Source of the DNA: an uncultured Subdoligranulum sp. | GTDB taxonomy: Bacteria > Bacillota > Clostridia > Oscillospirales > Ruminococcaceae | Reading direction: 5' to 3' | Assembly: GCA_904374465.1 (NCBI GenBank) | Contig: CAJFFY010000035.1 | Location: 1 to 27,249, forward strand | Length of the DNA: 27,249 nucleotides | Position numbers and translations under genes: made by a program | Notes under the pieces: generated by a model | The model's database searches: none | What the model was told of the DNA's origin: nothing | The model's input: the letters and a program-made list of their open reading frames with translations, nothing else | Part shown: in pieces, positions 21,647 through 27,249 of the stretch | How the letters are laid out: every line of letters begins with the position of its first letter | Numbering within the stretch: the first letter of the stretch is position 1

Positions 21647-23048
21647 GGAAATCCTCCTTGGCCTTGCGCAGTGTAAAGGAAACGGCGGTTCCTTTGTCGG
21701 GGACGCTGACAAAGGAAAGTTGTGTGCCGTGCAGTGCGGCGATGCGGGCGCACAGAGCCAGCCCCATGCCGCTGCCGCCCTGTTGCCGGGCGCGGGACTT
21801 GTCCACCATATAAAAGGGTTCGGTGATTCGTTCCAGGTCCTGGGCAGGAATGCCGCAGCCGGTGTCCCGCAGGGTAAGGGTGATGTGGTCGGCCTGCTCG
21901 TCTGTTTCCAGACGGATGGAACCGTCGGGTGGGGTGGCGTGGCGGGCGTTCTCTGCCAGGTTGTACAGAAGATCGCAGAGCAATTCCCGCTGGGCCAGCA
22001 CGGTCGCGCGGCAGTCCGGCAATGTGAGGGAAGGCTCCTCGGCGGGAAGCGCGCGCTGCAGCTGACGGAAAACCACGTCCAGCCGCACCGGCTCCAGTGG
22101 GGGCGGCGCGCTGCCATGGAGCCGCAGCAGCTCCATCAACCGGCCGCTCAATGCCTCCAGTCGTTTGCTCTCGTGATAGATGAAATCAGCGGCCTTCTGC
22201 CTGGTGGCGGGCGGCACTTCGGCACCACGCAGCAGATCGGCGTATCCCAGCATGCTGGTCATGGGCGTTTTCAGCTCGTGGGTAAAGGCGGCCACGAAAT
22301 CTTCCTGGGCTTGCAGGTGGGTCTGCAGGGTGTGGACTTTGTCCTCCACCGCAGCAGCCATGGCGTCAAAGCTGTGGCTCAGCCCGGCAATCTCATCTGA
22401 ACCGGACAGGGCGGTACGCCGGTCATAAGCCCCGGCGGCAATCTGCCGGGTGGCTGCCTCCAGCTGCTCCAGTGGGCGGACCATGCGGCGGCAGAACAGC
22501 TGGGTCAGAATGCCTGCCACCACCAGAGCCAGCGCTTGGCCCCAAAGGGCATCCTGCAGACGTTGGGTACGGTCGGTAAACAGCGAGCCCAGGTTTTGTG
22601 CCCGGACCAGAGTCAAGCATTGTTCGGCACAGACCACCAGGCCGCTGCTGACCAGATAACGGTTCCCGTCTGTTCCGGTGATCAGGCGGCTCTGCAAGGT
22701 TCCGTCGCTGGGAACCAGGGAAGAAAGCTGACCTTGCCCCAGTGTGATCGGCAGGGTGGAAGCCATCGATTGCCCGGATTCATCATACACGGCCAGAAGA
22801 CTTTGGTTGTTCTGACCGGACAGACGCATCAGGTGCCGCCAGGCCCGGGAAGTCAACGGAAAATCACTGGCAGAGGTCAGTGCGTCCTGCAGGTCGTAGG
22901 CGTCCTGCTGCCAGTCTGTCTGAGCGTTTTGCATTACATCGTTGAATGCGCGGTCAAACTGACGCTCCTGGGTCCAGATGGTGCTCAGGCTCAACACCAG
23001 TGCCAGCACGCTCAGCAGCGCCAGGGTCAGCTTGCGGCCGAATTTCAT
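21633..23048 (-). CDS. Two-component sensor histidine kinase
   Basis: This 471-residue membrane kinase has two transmembrane segments (about 7-25 and 167-186) enclosing an extracytoplasmic sensor of some 140 residues, then a HAMP linker (about 187-240). The phosphoacceptor H-box is FTHELKTPMTSMLGY with H257. The ATP domain shows the N-box DLLYNLAENARHAT, G1 motif LRDTGCGIP, F-box-like EPFYMVDKSR and G2 motif GGSGMGLAL. It belongs to the common HisKA class paired with OmpR regulators. Its start codon overlaps the response-regulator stop in an ATGA arrangement, and its end overlaps the downstream membrane-protein gene. The signal is not evident. ATG at 23048 is preferred because it directly follows an AAGGAAGGAGAT site and begins the first membrane helix. 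Confidence 0.95.
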   Translation of the reverse strand: MKFGRKLTLALLSVLALVLSLSTIWTQERQFDRAFNDVMQNAQTDWQQDAYDLQDALTSASDFPLTSRAWRHLMRLSGQNNQSLLAVYDESGQSMASTLPITLGQGQLSSLVPSDGTLQSRLITGTDGNRYLVSSGLVVCAEQCLTLVRAQNLGSLFTDRTQRLQDALWGQALALVVAGILTQLFCRRMVRPLEQLEAATRQIAAGAYDRRTALSGSDEIAGLSHSFDAMAAAVEDKVHTLQTHLQAQEDFVAAFTHELKTPMTSMLGYADLLRGAEVPPATRQKAADFIYHESKRLEALSGRLMELLRLHGSAPPPLEPVRLDVVFRQLQRALPAEEPSLTLPDCRATVLAQRELLCDLLYNLAENARHATPPDGSIRLETDEQADHITLTLRDTGCGIPAQDLERITEPFYMVDKSRARQQGGSGMGLALCARIAALHGTQLSFVSVPDKGTAVSFTLRKAKEDFHEHS

Positions 23049-23713
23049 GGCACATCTCCTTCCTTTTCCAGTCGGTAGCCTACCCGGAAGATCGTCCGGA
23101 TCTCGTTTTTCCAACCCAGCTTTTTGCGCAGCCGGGTGATGCACAAATCCAGGGGGCGGGTGTCGAAGTCGTCATCGTCGCCCCATAGCCGTTCGTACAG
23201 GACTTCCCGGTACAGCGTGATCCCCCGGTTGCGCAGCAACAGTTCCAACAGTTCAAATTCCCGTGGGGAGAGATGCAGCGGATGCCCGCTCTGGGTTACC
23301 GTGCGGGCGACGGGGTCCAGCACTACGCCGAAGGCACACAGCGCCACGTTGCCGCGCCCGGTACGGCGCAACACGCTTTCCACTCGGGCCACCAGTTCCA
23401 ACGGCTCAAAGGGCTTGGTCAGATAATCGTCGGCACCCTCGTGCAGTCCGCGAACCCGGTCCTGTAAGGTGGTTTTGGCGGTTACAAAAATCACCGGTGT
23501 GTTCACACTGCGCAGATATTCCAACAATGCATAGCCGTCCACCTTGGGCAGCATGATGTCCAGAATGGCCAGCGAGAAATCCTCCTCGGCAATCAGGTTG
23601 GCGGCGCTCTCGCCGTCGTTGACCTGCCGGCAGGGATAACCGGCGCCGGTCAGGGTCAGTTCGATAAGATCGGCAATGGGGCGTTCATCCTCCACGATTA
23701 AAATGGGGTACAT
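23045..23713 (-). CDS. OmpR-family response regulator
   Basis: This 222-residue regulator has a receiver domain (1-115) with acidic E8/D9, phosphoacceptor D52 in LAILDIMLPKVDGY, T78 in VIFVTAK and K100 in DDYLTKPF. A winged-helix DNA-binding domain (about 125-220) shows LSPREFELLELLLRN and RPLDLCITRLRKKLG, ending in IRTIFRVGYRLE. It is the first gene of the five-gene operon and overlaps the kinase start by four bases. AAGGAGGGA precedes the ATG at 23713; an in-frame upstream extension lies within promoter DNA and is rejected. It likely controls its own operon, and possibly the lipoproteins, but no operator repeat was confirmed. A promoter lies at 23744-23772. Confidence 0.95.
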   Translation of the reverse strand: MYPILIVEDERPIADLIELTLTGAGYPCRQVNDGESAANLIAEEDFSLAILDIMLPKVDGYALLEYLRSVNTPVIFVTAKTTLQDRVRGLHEGADDYLTKPFEPLELVARVESVLRRTGRGNVALCAFGVVLDPVARTVTQSGHPLHLSPREFELLELLLRNRGITLYREVLYERLWGDDDDFDTRPLDLCITRLRKKLGWKNEIRTIFRVGYRLEKEGDVP

Positions 23714-23743
23714 GGGATCCCTCCTTCGAAGTGCTCTCAGTTT

Positions 23744-23772
23744 ACTGTACACTTCTTTCCAAGTTCTATCAA
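23744..23772 (-). promoter_or_regulatory. Promoter of the two-component/lipoprotein operon
   Basis: On the minus strand TTGATA (five of six) and TACAGT (four of six) are 17 bases apart, giving a start near 23737 and a leader of about 25 bases. Confidence 0.6.
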
Positions 23773-23796
23773 CGGGCAAAAAAAGCGGACATTCAC

Positions 23797-23812
23797 AAAT
23801 TGTTTTCAATTT
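23797..23812. repeat. Small inverted repeat between the divergent promoters
   Basis: AAATTG and CAATTT are complementary around TTTT. The repeat lies just upstream of the clpB -35 and 25 bases from the divergent operon's -35; it could be an operator or merely AT-rich promoter DNA. Confidence 0.3.
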
Positions 23813-23817
23813 TCCTA

Positions 23818-23845
23818 TTGACACACCGCATGGTTGTGGTACAAT
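23818..23845 (+). promoter_or_regulatory. Sigma-A promoter of clpB
   Basis: A perfect TTGACA and TACAAT (five of six) are separated by 16 bases. The CIRCE element begins just after the -10, so a bound repressor would cover the transcription start. Confidence 0.8.
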
Positions 23846-23846
23846 A

Positions 23847-23873
23847 TTAGCAGTCGGATGCATAGAGTGCTAA
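23847..23873. promoter_or_regulatory. CIRCE element (HrcA operator)
   Basis: TTAGCAGTC, nine bases, then GAGTGCTAA matches the CIRCE consensus TTAGCACTC-N9-GAGTGCTAA at 17 of 18 arm positions. In Firmicutes this is the operator of the heat-shock repressor HrcA, so clpB is predicted to belong to the HrcA regulon. Confidence 0.9.
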
Positions 23874-23884
23874 TTTAAAACAAA

Positions 23885-23903
23885 CGGCACGATATAGGTG
23901 CCG
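23885..23903 (+). other. Short hairpin in the clpB 5' leader
   Basis: CGGCAC and GTGCCG form a 6-bp stem with a GATATAG loop in the roughly 145-base leader between CIRCE and the start codon. Its role is unknown. Confidence 0.3.
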
Positions 23904-23925
23904 CCATAGAGGTAATCGGGAAAAA

Positions 23926-23952
23926 GCAGCACTCAAAGGCGTCCGTTGCTAA
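23926..23952. promoter_or_regulatory. Degenerate second CIRCE-like repeat in the clpB leader
   Basis: AGCACTC on the left and TTGCTAA on the right occupy CIRCE positions with exactly nine bases between the arms. Agreement with consensus is 13 of 18, and internal symmetry is limited to AGCA/TGCT. It could be a weak second HrcA site or chance. Confidence 0.3.
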
Positions 23953-23996
23953 TAGATTGAATTTGCGTGTATCTGCACAGTAAGGAGGTACGCACT

Positions 23997-26609
<2,613 letters not shown>

Positions 26610-26624
26610 TGTCCGGATAAATTG

Positions 26625-26665
26625 GCCCGCCGTGCAAAGCATTTGCCTTGCACGGCGGGCTTTTT
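26625..26665 (+). terminator. Terminator after clpB
   Basis: GCCCGCCGTGCAA and TTGCACGGCGGGC form a perfect 13-bp stem around ten bases, followed by TTTTT. Confidence 0.93.
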
Positions 26666-26706
26666 GTGTGTCAAAAAGTTTTACATTCCTTTGGGGGTTC
26701 TGCGCA

Positions 26707-26736
26707 TTGACGGGCTTTTTGAGCATCCCGTACAAT
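26707..26736 (+). promoter_or_regulatory. Promoter of the last lipoprotein gene
   Basis: TTGACG (five of six) and TACAAT (five of six) are 18 bases apart, with the predicted start about 25 bases before the ATG. Confidence 0.65.
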
Positions 26737-26766
26737 AAAAGAAAACGCAGAACAGGAGGGACTTCC

Positions 26767-27249
26767 ATGAAAAAAAGGCACTCTTCATGGATGGCGTTGC
26801 TGCTTGCCACCGCTTTTCTGGCTTCTTTGGCAGGGTGCGGTACAGCGGCTTCCTCGGCGACATCCACGGAAGGGGACGCAGCGCAGACCGCGGAGGCAGC
26901 CACGTCAGAAACAACCGCGGCGGACGGGCAGGGGACAGCCTCCGAGGCACAGTCTGATGAATCCGCTCTGCCCGACCCGGAGGGCGCCGCTACATTCAGC
27001 TATGCCCAGTGCGAGGAGGCAGCCCTGCGGGCCCAGCAATACTGGTATGCCGATATGACCACCGGACCGGGGGCCTACCGCTATGCGGTGGTGGACAGCG
27101 TGGCGGCGTCGGTGCTGGACTATGATATGTGCAGCGGCGACGGCGACCTGCGGGCGATGCTGACGTATCCGTCCGAGGCCCCCACCATCCTGGACCGTAT
27201 CTACGACGGGGAGGGTATGCTGGTCCAGGTCCACTTTTATGTGGAGTAT
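26767..27249 (+). CDS. Lipoprotein of unknown function (truncated by window end)
   Basis: The first 161 codons of an open frame are present and run off the window without a stop. The signal peptide MKKRHSSWMALLLATAFLASLAGC has a lipobox with C24. A long low-complexity Ala/Ser/Thr/Glu/Asp linker (about 27-75) follows, the type that spans the cell wall in Gram-positive bacteria. The folded part starts near residue 76 (FSYAQCEEAALRAQQYWYAD). AGGAGGG lies eight bases before the ATG. It has its own promoter after the clpB terminator, so it is independent of clpB. No domain is recognised in the visible part. Confidence 0.85.
   Translation, partial: MKKRHSSWMALLLATAFLASLAGCGTAASSATSTEGDAAQTAEAATSETTAADGQGTASEAQSDESALPDPEGAATFSYAQCEEAALRAQQYWYADMTTGPGAYRYAVVDSVAASVLDYDMCSGDGDLRAMLTYPSEAPTILDRIYDGEGMLVQVHFYVEY

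Overview
The window looks like chromosomal core genome from a GC-rich gut Firmicute, most likely Oscillospiraceae/Ruminococcaceae (the Faecalibacterium-Subdoligranulum-Gemmiger type). This is inferred from the strong AGGAGG ribosome sites, consensus sigma-A promoters, a CIRCE element, Firmicute-type replication-initiation genes (DnaD-like plus DnaI/DnaC-like), TmcAL next to acetate kinase, SdpR/SdpI, a CarD-like regulator and several Ala/Ser/Thr-rich lipoproteins. No phage, insertion sequence, CRISPR array or other mobile element was found. The nearest thing to an undescribed system is a five-gene two-component/lipoprotein operon at 18.3-23.8 kb.

Layout. 1-2.5 kb: the end of rpsO, a terminator, and pnp behind a hairpin-rich leader. 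2.5-5.0 kb: acetate kinase (minus strand) and the acetate-using tRNA-modification enzyme TmcAL (plus strand) diverge from one palindromic -10 element. 5.1-8.7 kb: a plus-strand group of a GltD-like Fe-S flavoprotein, a lipoprotein and a PfkB-family sugar-phosphate kinase. 8.8-9.6 kb: a tyrosine phosphatase. 9.6-10.7 kb: 6-phosphofructokinase (minus). 10.9-11.2 kb: tRNA-Gln(CTG) and tRNA-Pro(CGG), separated by a terminator-like hairpin. 11.2-13.1 kb: a DnaD-like/DnaI-like primosome operon (minus), divergent from a phosphoribosyltransferase homologue with an altered PRPP loop. 14.1-14.6 kb: CarD-like regulator. 14.7-15.7 kb: sdpR-sdpI pair (minus) with promoter and operator. 15.8-17.0 kb: a secreted trigger-factor-like foldase lipoprotein (minus), divergent from an Fe-S aldo/keto reductase. 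18.3-23.7 kb: minus-strand operon of response regulator, histidine kinase, a membrane-anchored protein and two paralogous lipoproteins. 23.8-26.6 kb: clpB under CIRCE. 26.8 kb to the end: a truncated lipoprotein gene.

Functional themes. Acetate and sugar metabolism (AckA, Pfk, PfkB-type kinase) sits beside RNA metabolism (S15, PNPase, TmcAL, tRNAs), primosome loading, and envelope or protein quality control (ClpB, FKBP lipoprotein, two-component system with lipoproteins, SdpRI). Nearly every transcription unit ends in a clear intrinsic terminator, several of them bidirectional between convergent genes. No intergenic stretch exceeds 300 bases; the longest, 23714-23996, holds two divergent promoters, CIRCE and the clpB leader. 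All functional names rest on recognised motifs and family resemblance read by eye; no database search was run.
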